Under the pieces are notes generated by a model, which worked only from the letters and a program-made list of their open reading frames with translations, was not told the origin of the DNA and ran no database searches. Shown here in pieces: positions 35,520-44,170 of a DNA stretch of 64,000 nt. The position numbers and the translations under genes are program-made. Position 1 is the stretch's first letter; each line of letters opens with the position of its first letter. This stretch comes from Paraglaciecola arctica BSs20135 (GTDB lineage Bacteria; Pseudomonadota; Gammaproteobacteria; Enterobacterales; Alteromonadaceae). Where the stretch lies: assembly GCF_000314995.1 (NCBI RefSeq), contig NZ_BAEO01000060.1, forward strand, positions 62,001 to 126,000, in the 5' to 3' direction.

Positions 35520-37268
35520 TTGCAATCCCCTAAAACCAGCACAGTAATGAAATGGCTATTCGGGCAACTTGGTCCTTACAAATCGAAAGTGGCTTTTGCC
35601 ATATCAGCATTAATTGTAGGTGCGGCGTCTTGGCTAATATTAGGCCAAGGCATTAAAGCTGTGGTGGATGAGGGGTTTGTAGCAAACAACGCCGAGAAGT
35701 TAAATCAAACTATGTTTTTGGTCATGGGCATAGCTCTTGTAGGTAGTGTTGCTGCTTATTTTCGATTTTATTGGATGATTTGGCTGGGTGAAAGAGTCAG
35801 CGCTGATATTCGGCAAAAGGTATACGGGCACTTATTGACGTTATCGCCGGCATTTTTTGCTAAAACTCGTACTGGAGAAGTGATTTCTCGGTTTACCGCA
35901 GACACTACCTTATTACAGTCTGTAGTTGGCATGGGTTTATCTATGGGGTTGCGCTCATGTATTACTTTTATCGGTGCATTATTTTTAATGCTTTTTTCTA
36001 GCCCAATGTTGACCTTGTATGTACTCATTGCGGTGCCGATAGTATTACTGCCCATTAGGATTTTTGGCGCCAAAGTCAGATTTCACTCTAAAAATAGCCA
36101 AGATAAAGTTGCCGATGTGGGCGCTTATGTAGATGAAACCTTACATGAAATCCACACTGTGCAGGCATACTCCCATGAAGAAATAGACAAGACATTGTTT
36201 CAATCTCGTATCGAAAGTGTGATGGGAGCAGCGCAATTACGGATTAAATACCGTGCCTTGCTGGTGGCTTTTATTATGGCAATTAGCATTATTGCTATCA
36301 CGGCAGTGGCGTGGATTGGTGCCCAGCAGGTATTAACAGGTGAACTGAGTGCAGGTGAGTTAACCGCCTTTATGTTCTACGCTGTGATGGCGGGTGGTGC
36401 TGTGGCCACCATTAGTGAAGTGATTGGTGAAGTTCAAAAAGCAGCAGGTGCGAGTGAGCGTTTAATGGAACTGCTCAACACTCAAACCAGTATTGAATCG
36501 CCCCAGTCACCTATTGCCTTACCTAATAAAGTCAGTGGTGACATTGAGTTACAAAATGTGAGCTTTTATTACCCTCAAACTGATACTGTTACAGTGATAA
36601 AAGATCTGAATCTGAAGATAAAAAGTGGTGAACGTGTCGCTTTGGTAGGGCCAAGTGGGGCAGGTAAGTCTACATTGTTTCAATTATTGCTACGTTTTTA
36701 TGATGTTAGCAGTGGCCAGATAGCATTAGAAAACCAAGATATAAAATTGTTAGATGTATCTGACTTGCGTGATCAATTTGCCTTGGTGCCGCAAGAATCA
36801 GTAATATTTGCCAGCAGTGTGAAAGACAACATTGGTTATGGCCGTACTAATGCGAGCCAGTTAGATATTGAAAACGCTGCAAAAGCGGCTCGCGCTCATG
36901 ACTTTATAATCGAGTTGCCAGAAGGATATCAAACTAACTTAGGTGAAAGAGGTGTACGTTTATCTGGTGGTCAAAAGCAGCGTATTGCCATTGCTAGAGC
37001 TATCTTGGCTGACAGACCCATTTTGCTGTTAGATGAAGCCACTAGTTCTTTAGATGCATCTAATGAGCAGCACGTTAAGTTAGCGCTAGAAGAATTGATG
37101 AAAGACAAAACCACTTTGATAATCGCCCATAGACTAGCTACGGTTATCAACGCAGACAGAATAGTGGTGATGGATAAAGGTGAGATAGTCGCAATAGGCA
37201 CTCACCAAGAATTAGTGGAAAGTAATGCCTTGTATCGAGAATTCGCACAATTGCAGTTGGTGAGTTAA
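35520..37268 (+). CDS. ABC exporter half-transporter (MsbA/BmrA-like)
   Basis: A 582-residue fused permease-ATPase with a TTG start behind AGAGAGAAA. The six-helix membrane domain (residues about 20-310) includes the coupling region YFAKTRTGEVISRFTAD-like sequence (FFAKTRTGEVISRFTADTTLLQ). The ATPase domain has Walker A GPSGAGKST, Q-loop VPQESVIFA, signature LSGGQKQR, Walker B ILLLDEATSSLD and the switch IIAHR. It forms a homodimer that exports a hydrophobic substrate, perhaps lipid or drug. Unlike msbA it is not next to lpxK. Confidence 0.9.
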   Translation: MQSPKTSTVMKWLFGQLGPYKSKVAFAISALIVGAASWLILGQGIKAVVDEGFVANNAEKLNQTMFLVMGIALVGSVAAYFRFYWMIWLGERVSADIRQKVYGHLLTLSPAFFAKTRTGEVISRFTADTTLLQSVVGMGLSMGLRSCITFIGALFLMLFSSPMLTLYVLIAVPIVLLPIRIFGAKVRFHSKNSQDKVADVGAYVDETLHEIHTVQAYSHEEIDKTLFQSRIESVMGAAQLRIKYRALLVAFIMAISIIAITAVAWIGAQQVLTGELSAGELTAFMFYAVMAGGAVATISEVIGEVQKAAGASERLMELLNTQTSIESPQSPIALPNKVSGDIELQNVSFYYPQTDTVTVIKDLNLKIKSGERVALVGPSGAGKSTLFQLLLRFYDVSSGQIALENQDIKLLDVSDLRDQFALVPQESVIFASSVKDNIGYGRTNASQLDIENAAKAARAHDFIIELPEGYQTNLGERGVRLSGGQKQRIAIARAILADRPILLLDEATSSLDASNEQHVKLALEELMKDKTTLIIAHRLATVINADRIVVMDKGEIVAIGTHQELVESNALYREFAQLQLVS

Positions 37269-37330
37269 GAGCAGCGTCGAGTTTCTAGTTACTAGCTACG
37301 AGCGAACAGATAAAAACGAAAAGAATTTTT

Positions 37331-37420
37331 ACCACAGGGACACAGAGATCACAGAGGAAAAGAAGATTAAGTTGATATTTTTTTCCTCTGTGTAGCGAAG
37401 CGCTCTGTGTTCTCTGTGGT
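37331..37420. repeat. palindromic ACCACAG/CTCTGTGGT repeat
   Basis: The left arm starts ACCACAGGGACACAGAG (37331-) and reads to GAGGAAAA (37361). The right arm (37379-37420) is its imperfect reverse complement, ending CTCTGTGTTCTCTGTGGT. Such a 90-base dyad is a MITE/REPIN-like intergenic element. Related half copies lie at 50360-50390, 55488-55503 and 60307-60324. Confidence 0.7.
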
Positions 37421-37465
37421 TTAATGCTTTTTAGATGTCAGGTTAATGATAAAGAAGGACAGTTT

Positions 37466-37984
37466 ATGAAAATTGCGCAGGTGGGGGAGGAGATACTTAG
37501 GAGGCCAGCTAGGCAGGTTGAGTTGGCTGAGTTTGGTCAAGGGTCACTGACTTCATTTGTTGATGAGTTATTGGGGACTATGCTCGAGGCTAATGGCATT
37601 GGTATTGCTGCGCCGCAAGTTTTTGATCCTAGAGCCATTATGATTATTGCTTCACGACCTAATCCTCGCTATCCAGATGCGCCAGATATGTCGCCTTTGG
37701 TTATGGTTAATCCGCTGATTAAACACAGTAGCGATAACAAGGTTTGGGAGTGGGAAGGGTGTTTATCTGTGCCGGGATTACGTGGCCGAATTGAACGCCC
37801 AGATGCAGTTGATGTGGCGTATTTGGACATCGAGGGTAAAACACAAAATATCAAACTTGAAGGTTTTGTGGCACGCATTTTTTTACATGAGTTTGACCAT
37901 TTAATTGGCAAAACCTGGCTTGATCATATTGCCGATACAGAAAATATTATGGCAAATGATGTTTGGGTAGCGAAATTCACTTAA
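37466..37984 (+). CDS. def: peptide deformylase (paralogue)
   Basis: A 172-residue protein from ATG 37466 with GAAGGA 7 bases upstream. All three deformylase motifs are intact: GIGIAAPQ (44-51), EGCLSVPG with metal ligand Cys99, and HEFDHLIG with ligands His141 and His145 and catalytic Glu142. It removes the formyl group from nascent proteins. It is not next to fmt, so it is likely a second deformylase copy. Confidence 0.9.
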   Translation: MKIAQVGEEILRRPARQVELAEFGQGSLTSFVDELLGTMLEANGIGIAAPQVFDPRAIMIIASRPNPRYPDAPDMSPLVMVNPLIKHSSDNKVWEWEGCLSVPGLRGRIERPDAVDVAYLDIEGKTQNIKLEGFVARIFLHEFDHLIGKTWLDHIADTENIMANDVWVAKFT

Positions 37985-38045
37985 GGATTTTTACTAAGTC
38001 GGTTAGCATAAACTTTAGAACAACAAACTTTAAACTTTTTGGATA

Positions 38046-39314
38046 GTGACATTGATATCTTTTTCTTCATTTAAAACTGTACTTATCGCCGCAGGCTTAA
38101 CATCAGTGGCTTTTGTTTCCCATGGTCAGCAAAGTCAAGAAGCTGAAATGGAAACATTTCCACAATGTATTGAACGTTTACAGCAACAAGCTCGTAATGC
38201 AGGTGTGTCAGAAATCACCACTGTAGACATTCTAGGGCAAGTGAAACCCTTACCAAAAATTCTAAGTTACGATCGCAATCAACCAGAATTTGTACAAACC
38301 TTTACGGGGTATTTTTCGAAACGAGTGACTGATTGGCGCATCAATAAAGGTCGTGAAAAATTAGCAGAACATCGTGAATTTTTAGCCAAACTTACCCAGC
38401 AATATGGTGTGCCAGCACATTACTTAATTGCTTTTTGGGGGCTAGAAACTAACTTTGGTGGCTACAAAGGTAAAATCCCCATTATCCCTGCTTTAACAAC
38501 CCTGGCTTGTGATCAGCGCAGAAGTGTTTATTTTTCTGCAGAACTTATACAAGCTTTGTTGTTACTTGAGCGCGAAAACCTTGAGCATGAAAATATGATT
38601 GGCTCCTGGGCTGGCGCCATGGGACACACCCAATTTATGCCAACAGCCTATATGAAATATGCTAGAGATGGTGATGCAGATGGAAAAGTTGATCTGTGGA
38701 ACAATGAATTAGATGCACTGGCATCTGCTGCTAATTTTTTGCAGAACTTAGGCTGGAAAACAGGCTTTAAATGGGGGCGAGAAGTTTTGTTGCCCGGAGA
38801 CTTTAACTATCAATTAGCCGGTAAATCTCATCCTCAAACTTTGTCTTTTTGGTCACAACAAAAAGTGACTCAAGTTAGTGGCAAAACTTTAGGTGATAGT
38901 GACTTAAAAGCTGCTGTGTTAATTCCCGCTGGACATACTGGACCTGCATTTATTGTTTACCCCAATTTTGAGGTGATCCTTCGTTGGAATAATTCCGAAT
39001 ATTACGGCATTGCAGTAGGCCACCTGGCTGACCGAATAAAAGGCCAAGGTACGTTATCAAAACCTTTACCTGAATTACCTAACTACACTATTGTCGAAAT
39101 GCAGCAATTCCAAGAAAAACTTAATCAGTTAGGTTATGAGGTAGGAGAAGCTGACGGAATTTTAGGCCCAGCGACACGCCAAGGTGTTCGTGCATTTCAA
39201 TTGTCTGTGGGTTTGATTTCTGATGGTTATCCATCACAAGAAACGGTTGCAGCTGTGATGAACGCACCCACTATAGAAGGTATCAAAGACTCTAAAGGTC
39301 TTGCTGAATTATAA
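38046..39314 (+). CDS. MltB-like lytic murein transglycosylase with peptidoglycan-binding domain
   Basis: A 422-residue protein with a GTG start and a signal peptide (TVLIAAGLTSVAFVSHG|QQ). The catalytic domain (about 35-340) is GH103/SLT type 2: catalytic Glu134 in FWGLETNFGGYKG, then SWAGAMGHTQFMPT and DLWNNELDALASAANFL. The C-terminal peptidoglycan-binding domain (about 350-410) is QQFQEKLNQLGYEVGEADGILGPATRQGVRAFQ. It cuts glycan strands to form anhydro-muropeptides in the periplasm. It is followed by a hairpin terminator. Confidence 0.92.
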   Translation: MTLISFSSFKTVLIAAGLTSVAFVSHGQQSQEAEMETFPQCIERLQQQARNAGVSEITTVDILGQVKPLPKILSYDRNQPEFVQTFTGYFSKRVTDWRINKGREKLAEHREFLAKLTQQYGVPAHYLIAFWGLETNFGGYKGKIPIIPALTTLACDQRRSVYFSAELIQALLLLERENLEHENMIGSWAGAMGHTQFMPTAYMKYARDGDADGKVDLWNNELDALASAANFLQNLGWKTGFKWGREVLLPGDFNYQLAGKSHPQTLSFWSQQKVTQVSGKTLGDSDLKAAVLIPAGHTGPAFIVYPNFEVILRWNNSEYYGIAVGHLADRIKGQGTLSKPLPELPNYTIVEMQQFQEKLNQLGYEVGEADGILGPATRQGVRAFQLSVGLISDGYPSQETVAAVMNAPTIEGIKDSKGLAEL

Positions 39315-39328
39315 TCTGTAAGTCTTTG

Positions 39329-39355
39329 CTATCTCGTTCGCTGGTAACGAGATAG
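39329..39355. terminator. hairpin between convergent genes
   Basis: CTATCTCGTT (39329-39338) pairs with AACGAGATAG (39346-39355). It lies between the transglycosylase gene and the minus-strand esterase gene. Confidence 0.6.
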
Positions 39356-39370
39356 TTCACTGTTAGATAA

Positions 39371-40549
39371 CTAGGGAATAATGGCTTCTTGGTCTTTCCC
39401 AATCGCATCATTAATACGTTTTAAATTTAATTCAAAACGTGCTACTTCTGAAGGGTTATTCTTACGACTAATATTCAATGCAATTTCAAAGCTATTTTTA
39501 GCGTCATGAAGATGACCTGTTTTTTCTTCTGCTAATCCTAAAGTTTCATAAGCTATAGTTGATGAAGGGTAGGTTTTGGTATTCCATTTAAACAACTCAA
39601 GTGCTTCGTCGACTCTATTCAAATGCATTAACCACTGTCCGTAACCATTAGCTCTGTCTTCAGGCAGAACAATTTGGCTTTTCAGTTGGTGAGACATTTT
39701 TCTATATCTACTGAGTAATTGTTTTAAGTTTTGAGGGGCTTGTTCAGGAATGCTCCATCCATTAAAAATACTCTTTAATCCGTAATATTGACCCAACAGA
39801 ACAGCTGTATTGTGCGTCTCATCACTTATTTTTTTAGTCATCCAGTTGACATTGTCAGTTGGATTTTTTTCTAAAACCGAAACAAACGAATTGAATGCGT
39901 TCGTCATTATCGGTTGTTCTTCGGCTATTGATAGAAATAAGGTACCTTTTGCTTTACCCGCAGAAAAAAGCCCTTGCGCTTTGTGAAGCATGACTTGGTC
40001 ATCCCAATAAAGTGAAGGGCTGATTGCGATAATCGCATCGAATACATTGGGTTTAGTGATAAACGCATTGACGGCGAACAAACCACCATAAGACGTCCCA
40101 GACAATACTTTATATCCTAATGTCCGATAACCTTTGTCTATTGTTTGTATTACTTCATCAGTAATAAACGTTAGAAAACGATCGGCTCCTTCATCAATTT
40201 CTAATTTTTTGTCTCTAGTTAATGTGGGTCTCAAGTCACTATTTCGATCAGTATTAATTATACCTACGACAATCATCTCAGGAATCAGTCGAAACTTTGA
40301 TAAATAATCTACGGTTCCGCTGCTATGTTTTGTATGAACTTCACCATCGGTCAAATAAAGCACAGGGTAAGATTCTGAACTTTTGTCATAACCCTCGGGT
40401 AAGTAAACAATAACGGTTCTTTTTTCTGCCAAAACATTACTTTCAATAGCAATTTCTTCTATAGAATTTATAGTGGATTTGTTTCTAGCAATTAAGGAAT
40501 TTGAAAGTAGTAATAAAAAAAACAATACGATTGAGCTCTTCATTTTCAA
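39371..40549 (-). CDS. exported esterase (Fes/esterase-D family) with TPR tail
   Basis: A 392-residue protein with a signal peptide (SIVLFFLLLLSNSLIA|RN). The esterase domain (PF00756 type) has RTVIVYLPEGYDKSSESYPVLYLTDG, nucleophile Ser in SGTSYGGLFA and His in SDETHNTAV. From about residue 300 there are two TPR-like helical repeats (GQWLMHLNRVDEALELFKWNTKTYPSS, AYETLGLAEEKTGHLHDAKNSFEIALN). The family includes siderophore and acyl esterases; the substrate here is unknown. Confidence 0.85.
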   Translation of the reverse strand: MKMKSSIVLFFLLLLSNSLIARNKSTINSIEEIAIESNVLAEKRTVIVYLPEGYDKSSESYPVLYLTDGEVHTKHSSGTVDYLSKFRLIPEMIVVGIINTDRNSDLRPTLTRDKKLEIDEGADRFLTFITDEVIQTIDKGYRTLGYKVLSGTSYGGLFAVNAFITKPNVFDAIIAISPSLYWDDQVMLHKAQGLFSAGKAKGTLFLSIAEEQPIMTNAFNSFVSVLEKNPTDNVNWMTKKISDETHNTAVLLGQYYGLKSIFNGWSIPEQAPQNLKQLLSRYRKMSHQLKSQIVLPEDRANGYGQWLMHLNRVDEALELFKWNTKTYPSSTIAYETLGLAEEKTGHLHDAKNSFEIALNISRKNNPSEVARFELNLKRINDAIGKDQEAIIP

Positions 40550-40724
40550 TCCTTTTTTGTTGTCTATGATTTTATTGAGTGGGGAGCAAACCCGTTGAAC
40601 AAAGCCTAAAAATAACCGATTTAGACTTCACAATACTCAGTATTTTGTGAATTAGTTATTTAAAATAGCAAAACACATAAGGAGTTTTTAACTCGTTATG
40701 TGTTTTGTATTTAAGTGGGCATTA

Positions 40725-42302
40725 TTAAAGTATTTGAGACATATTCTCTAGTAGCTTTTGGTTTTTCTCACTTGGGTACAACATTGCGATTTTTTCTTGT
40801 ACCGCAATCGCTTCAATGGAATTTTTAGTCGCGAAATGGTTGGCCATTAGGAGATTCAACCATTGTTCCTGAGGTTGAAATTCTTGAATTTCGCTGATTG
40901 AAACTAACTTATTTAATGCTGCGACTGCGGCGTCATATTGCTTTAAAGAATAGTGTGAGACTGCTGTTAGAAATAATAGTTGTTTGTTATCTACGTTGTT
41001 GTCTGCGATTTCAAGCCACCTTTTTGCATAGTCGAGCTGTTTATCCCATCGTTCTTGACTCGCTGCTATGCTCTGTGCCATTTGCAGGTTGGCTAAAGTT
41101 TCTGTGATTGTTAACTCATCCTTTAAGGCCAGGGCCTTATCCATGTAAGTTATTATTTGTGGGTTTTTGGGGTCTAGCTGCAGTACTACACCAGCGTAAA
41201 GTTTCCAAATGGTGGATTGTCCTGAGGCATCATGGTCGTCAATTGAGTTTACTAATTTATCTAATTGTGTTTTTGCCAGAGTATAGTTTTGCTCATGCGT
41301 AGCATTCATTACTGTGACTATACCTACAGATTTATCCTCATGGCTAGCAGGTTGTTGTGTATTAACAGTTGCATTAGAAAAGCCAATCCAACCCGTTAGC
41401 GACAATAACGCCGCCATCACTAGTACATATCGTTTTTTCATTTTATGTTCCTTATTGAGTTTATTAATTCGCTGTAAATTAAATGCCGGTGTACCACTCA
41501 TTTGTAACACAGCTGGCATTTTCAGCGGTTGTTGCTGCTTATTCACCTGTAATGTCAGTTTAATCAACTGCAGTTGATAACTGCCTTTGGGTAAATGCTT
41601 TTTGCACTGCTCATCGCAGCTTAATTCGATTTGTTGCCTTGCATAATTTGCGGTAAACCAAATCAGTGGGTTCCACCAAAACAATCGTTGTATTAGGGTG
41701 ATCGCCCATAACCAATAGGGATCATGTTGGCGAATATGGGTGAGTTCGTGCAACACAATAGTGCGAATTTTATCGGTGTCATGCTGGTCGCTGTCTAGCC
41801 AAATAATGGGTTTAGTTAGGCCGGTTGCCATGCCTTGGGAGTGTGACTTGATACGGCGAATATCACAGTTAGGCTGAGCCATTTGTGCTGTATTCCATGT
41901 TTGGTTGTCTAGTGTGGAGTGTTTTATCCAGCGTTTATGTAACGTTACATAACTTACTAAATCTTTGAAAAACAGGAGTAAACCTATGGTAAATGCAGCC
42001 TGCCATAACCAATCAAAGGTTAGCCATTTAAAAGATGATTGTTCAGTTAATGGGGCAGCTAACGAAGTGTCTTGAGTTACGGCTGCGGAATTACCCCAAT
42101 TGAAGTCACTCAGAATATTTAATGGTAATGCAAAGTCGTTTGATACCATCTGAAATTGCAATAATTGCCAAGGGGTAAGCCAAGTAACCAATAACATTAA
42201 GCAAATGTAAAAACGCAATCTGGCTGGCGCACTACCTAATAACACAATGGCTAAGCCACAGAGACCGCTGATCAATAGGGTAATAGTTAGATAAGTTGTC
42301 AT
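40725..42302 (-). CDS. BlaR1-like M56 membrane metalloprotease with TPR domain
   Basis: A 525-residue protein. The N-terminal transmembrane part (to about 290) holds the gluzincin site HELTH (His185, Glu186, His189) and the third-ligand region IELSCDE (226-231), as in BlaR1/MecR1. One TM (about 288-307) leads to the C-terminal domain. In BlaR1 this is a penicillin-binding domain; here there are instead TPR-like repeats (LYAGVVLQLDPKNPQIITYMDKAL, LLFLTAVSHYSLKQYDAAVAALNKL), so the signal is probably not a beta-lactam. It lies 7 bases after the BlaI-type repressor gene, which it should inactivate when stimulated. Confidence 0.85.
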   Translation of the reverse strand: MTTYLTITLLISGLCGLAIVLLGSAPARLRFYICLMLLVTWLTPWQLLQFQMVSNDFALPLNILSDFNWGNSAAVTQDTSLAAPLTEQSSFKWLTFDWLWQAAFTIGLLLFFKDLVSYVTLHKRWIKHSTLDNQTWNTAQMAQPNCDIRRIKSHSQGMATGLTKPIIWLDSDQHDTDKIRTIVLHELTHIRQHDPYWLWAITLIQRLFWWNPLIWFTANYARQQIELSCDEQCKKHLPKGSYQLQLIKLTLQVNKQQQPLKMPAVLQMSGTPAFNLQRINKLNKEHKMKKRYVLVMAALLSLTGWIGFSNATVNTQQPASHEDKSVGIVTVMNATHEQNYTLAKTQLDKLVNSIDDHDASGQSTIWKLYAGVVLQLDPKNPQIITYMDKALALKDELTITETLANLQMAQSIAASQERWDKQLDYAKRWLEIADNNVDNKQLLFLTAVSHYSLKQYDAAVAALNKLVSISEIQEFQPQEQWLNLLMANHFATKNSIEAIAVQEKIAMLYPSEKNQKLLENMSQIL

Positions 42303-42309
42303 TATCGCC

Positions 42310-42699
42310 TCACTTGTTATTTTTTGCTTTGTGCGCAGCTAACATGTTTTCTAGCTGTTCAATTTCGCTGTTATCAAGTTGTTCGTTGGCAAGTAATTGC
42401 GCCACCATTTTGTGTGGATCACCTGCAAACATACGTTTTAGAAAACCTTTGAGTAAAGGGGGAGAGAGGGCTTCACGTTCAATCGCTGGGGCATAATAAA
42501 TGGTGCGCCCTTGTTGGTCTGCCCGAGTGACCGCTTCTTTTTGTTCGAGTCGGTCGATAATGGTTTTAACTGTTGAGTAACTCACGTCTTTGTCTAACTT
42601 GATTTTTTCATGCACCTCAGGCGCAGAAGCTTTACCGGCTTGCCAAAGTATGTTCATTACATCTAATTCAAATTCACTGAGTTTTATGTCGGTTTTCAC
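42310..42699 (-). CDS. blaI: BlaI/MecI-family repressor
   Basis: A 129-residue repressor with a GTG start. The winged-helix N-terminus is LSEFELDVMNILWQAGKASAPEVHEKI...VSYSTVKTIIDRLEQKEAVTRADQQGRTIYYAP. The C-terminal helices serve dimerisation and hold the cleavage region. It forms an operon with the M56 protease downstream. Two BlaI-box-like dyads lie directly upstream at 42707-42741, which points to self-regulation. Confidence 0.88.
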   Translation of the reverse strand: MKTDIKLSEFELDVMNILWQAGKASAPEVHEKIKLDKDVSYSTVKTIIDRLEQKEAVTRADQQGRTIYYAPAIEREALSPPLLKGFLKRMFAGDPHKMVAQLLANEQLDNSEIEQLENMLAAHKAKNNK

Positions 42700-42706
42700 A
42701 TCTATC

Positions 42707-42741
42707 TCTACGTTTGTCGAGCTAATATCTACAAATGTAGA
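42707..42741. promoter_or_regulatory. pair of BlaI-type operators
   Basis: TCTACAAATGTAGA (42728-42741) is a near-perfect dyad carrying TACA-N2-TGTA, the BlaI/MecI box core. TCTACGTTTGTCGA (42707-42720) matches its reverse complement at 12 of 14 positions. The boxes are 21 bases apart centre to centre, two helical turns, just upstream of the repressor start. Confidence 0.75.
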
Positions 42742-42869
42742 GAAGGTTAGTTATCTTGTCAACAAATGTGTGAAATAAATTTATTTTGCAATCTATGGAA
42801 TAAACCACAAAGCTGGGGCGTTATAGATATAGTTAGGTAAATGTTTGTTCGTTTTAAGTAGGGAATGAG

Positions 42870-43373
42870 ATGCAAGACACATTAGCAAAGGTTACCCAAG
42901 GGGCGTTTAAATTAGCCTTGCAAATACTTGGGCAAACAGCTGATGCGCAAGATGTGCTGCAGGACTCAGTGTCGATTGCCATTGTTCACAAGAGTGCGCC
43001 TAAATCGAGCAGCGTCGATTTTAAACCTTGGTTTTACCGCGTTGTACGTAATAAATCGATAGATAAATTACGAGAGCAAAAACGCCATCAAAGCGATGAA
43101 TTTGATGATCACGTAGATCATGAACTTGATTCAAAACTTGCTCTAGATCCCGAACAAGCCGCAGAAACAACACAATTAAACCTAAAAATAAAAGCAGCCT
43201 TGGCTGTTTTGCCACAACAGCAGCGGGAGTTAGTGTTGTTAAAGGATTACCACCAAATGTCGTATTTGGAAATCGCTGAAGTTTTAGATATACCCAAAGG
43301 TACAGTGATGTCTGGGTTACATCGCGCTCGTTTAGCATTAAAAACGCTGTTAACCGAAACAGTTGGAGACTAA
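42870..43373 (+). CDS. ECF sigma factor
   Basis: A 167-residue sigma factor. Region 2 is ALQILGQTADAQDVLQDSVSIAIVHK...FKPWFYRVVRNKSIDKLRE, and region 4 is LPQQQRELVLLKDYHQMSYLEIAEVLDIPKGTVMSGLHRARLALK. It heads a plus-strand operon with anti-sigma factor, YbjQ-like protein and CPBP protease. It most likely activates its own operon. Confidence 0.9.
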   Translation: MQDTLAKVTQGAFKLALQILGQTADAQDVLQDSVSIAIVHKSAPKSSSVDFKPWFYRVVRNKSIDKLREQKRHQSDEFDDHVDHELDSKLALDPEQAAETTQLNLKIKAALAVLPQQQRELVLLKDYHQMSYLEIAEVLDIPKGTVMSGLHRARLALKTLLTETVGD

Positions 43374-43375
43374 CC

Positions 43376-43822
43376 ATGAAAAACACCAGTTTATGTGAAC
43401 ATATTGGCGAGCAAATATCAGGCTTTTTGGATGGGGAATTAAGCCAGCAAGAGAGTCAGCGTGTATCGGTACACCTTAGTCAGTGTGAAAGTTGTAGCCA
43501 AACCTATGAACAATTGAAACAGATACAAGGCGCGGTGAGTCAAGCCTATTATCCTAATATGGAGCAACAAAAAATGAATGCAGTTTTACAGGATTTGACC
43601 TCAAAGCGAATGTTTGATTTCGCTTGGTTTGCCATAGTCAGTGGTGTGTTAATAAGCGTGGTATTTGGTGTTTATCATTTCTGGCTGGATAGTAGTATTC
43701 CGTTATACAGCAAAGTTGTAATGAGCCTTATTTGGGGCGGCGGTATTGGTTTGTTTTTAACAGTATTACGTCAGCGTTTAATCATCAGTAAAACCGATAA
43801 ATATAACAAGGTGGATTTATGA
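43376..43822 (+). CDS. zinc-finger anti-sigma factor with two membrane helices
   Basis: A 148-residue protein beginning 2 bases after the sigma stop. The N-terminal anti-sigma (ZAS) domain has GFLDGELSQQE...VSVHLSQCESC, the HxxxCxxC zinc site. Two transmembrane segments follow (AWFAIVSGVLISVVFGVYHFW and VVMSLIWGGGIGLFLTVL). It should bind the sigma factor at the membrane. Its end overlaps the next start in ATGA. Confidence 0.88.
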   Translation: MKNTSLCEHIGEQISGFLDGELSQQESQRVSVHLSQCESCSQTYEQLKQIQGAVSQAYYPNMEQQKMNAVLQDLTSKRMFDFAWFAIVSGVLISVVFGVYHFWLDSSIPLYSKVVMSLIWGGGIGLFLTVLRQRLIISKTDKYNKVDL

Positions 43823-44157
43823 ATAACATGTTAGTTGTGCCCAGCAGCCAAATTGCTAATCGAGAGATAACTCAACACTTAGGATTAGTACGTGGTAATA
43901 CCATTCGTGCCCGGCATATTGGTAAAGATATATTGGCCTCACTGAGAAATCTTGTGGGTGGAGAAATTCATGAATACACCAAGTTAATGGCCGAAAGTCG
44001 CGAACAAGCCATAGACCGCATGATAGATGAAGCCAAAAGTTTAGGAGCCGATGCCATTATAGATGTACGTTTTACCACCTCTATGGTGGCGCAAAGTGCC
44101 GCAGAAATTTTGGTGTTTGGCACGGCAGTGAAACTTGCACCTGAAGTAAAAGGTTAA
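43819..44157 (+). CDS. YbjQ/UPF0145 family protein
   Basis: A 112-residue cytosolic protein. REITQHLGLVRGNTIRARHIGKDILASLRNLVGGEIHEYTKLMAESREQAIDRMIDEAKSLGADAIIDVRF is the full YbjQ signature. Members form pentameric shells, and a heavy-metal-binding role has been proposed but is not settled. Translationally coupled (4-base overlap) to the anti-sigma gene, and followed after 13 bases by the CPBP protease. Confidence 0.88.
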   Translation: MNNMLVVPSSQIANREITQHLGLVRGNTIRARHIGKDILASLRNLVGGEIHEYTKLMAESREQAIDRMIDEAKSLGADAIIDVRFTTSMVAQSAAEILVFGTAVKLAPEVKG

Positions 44158-44170
44158 TTGGGAGTTCTCC

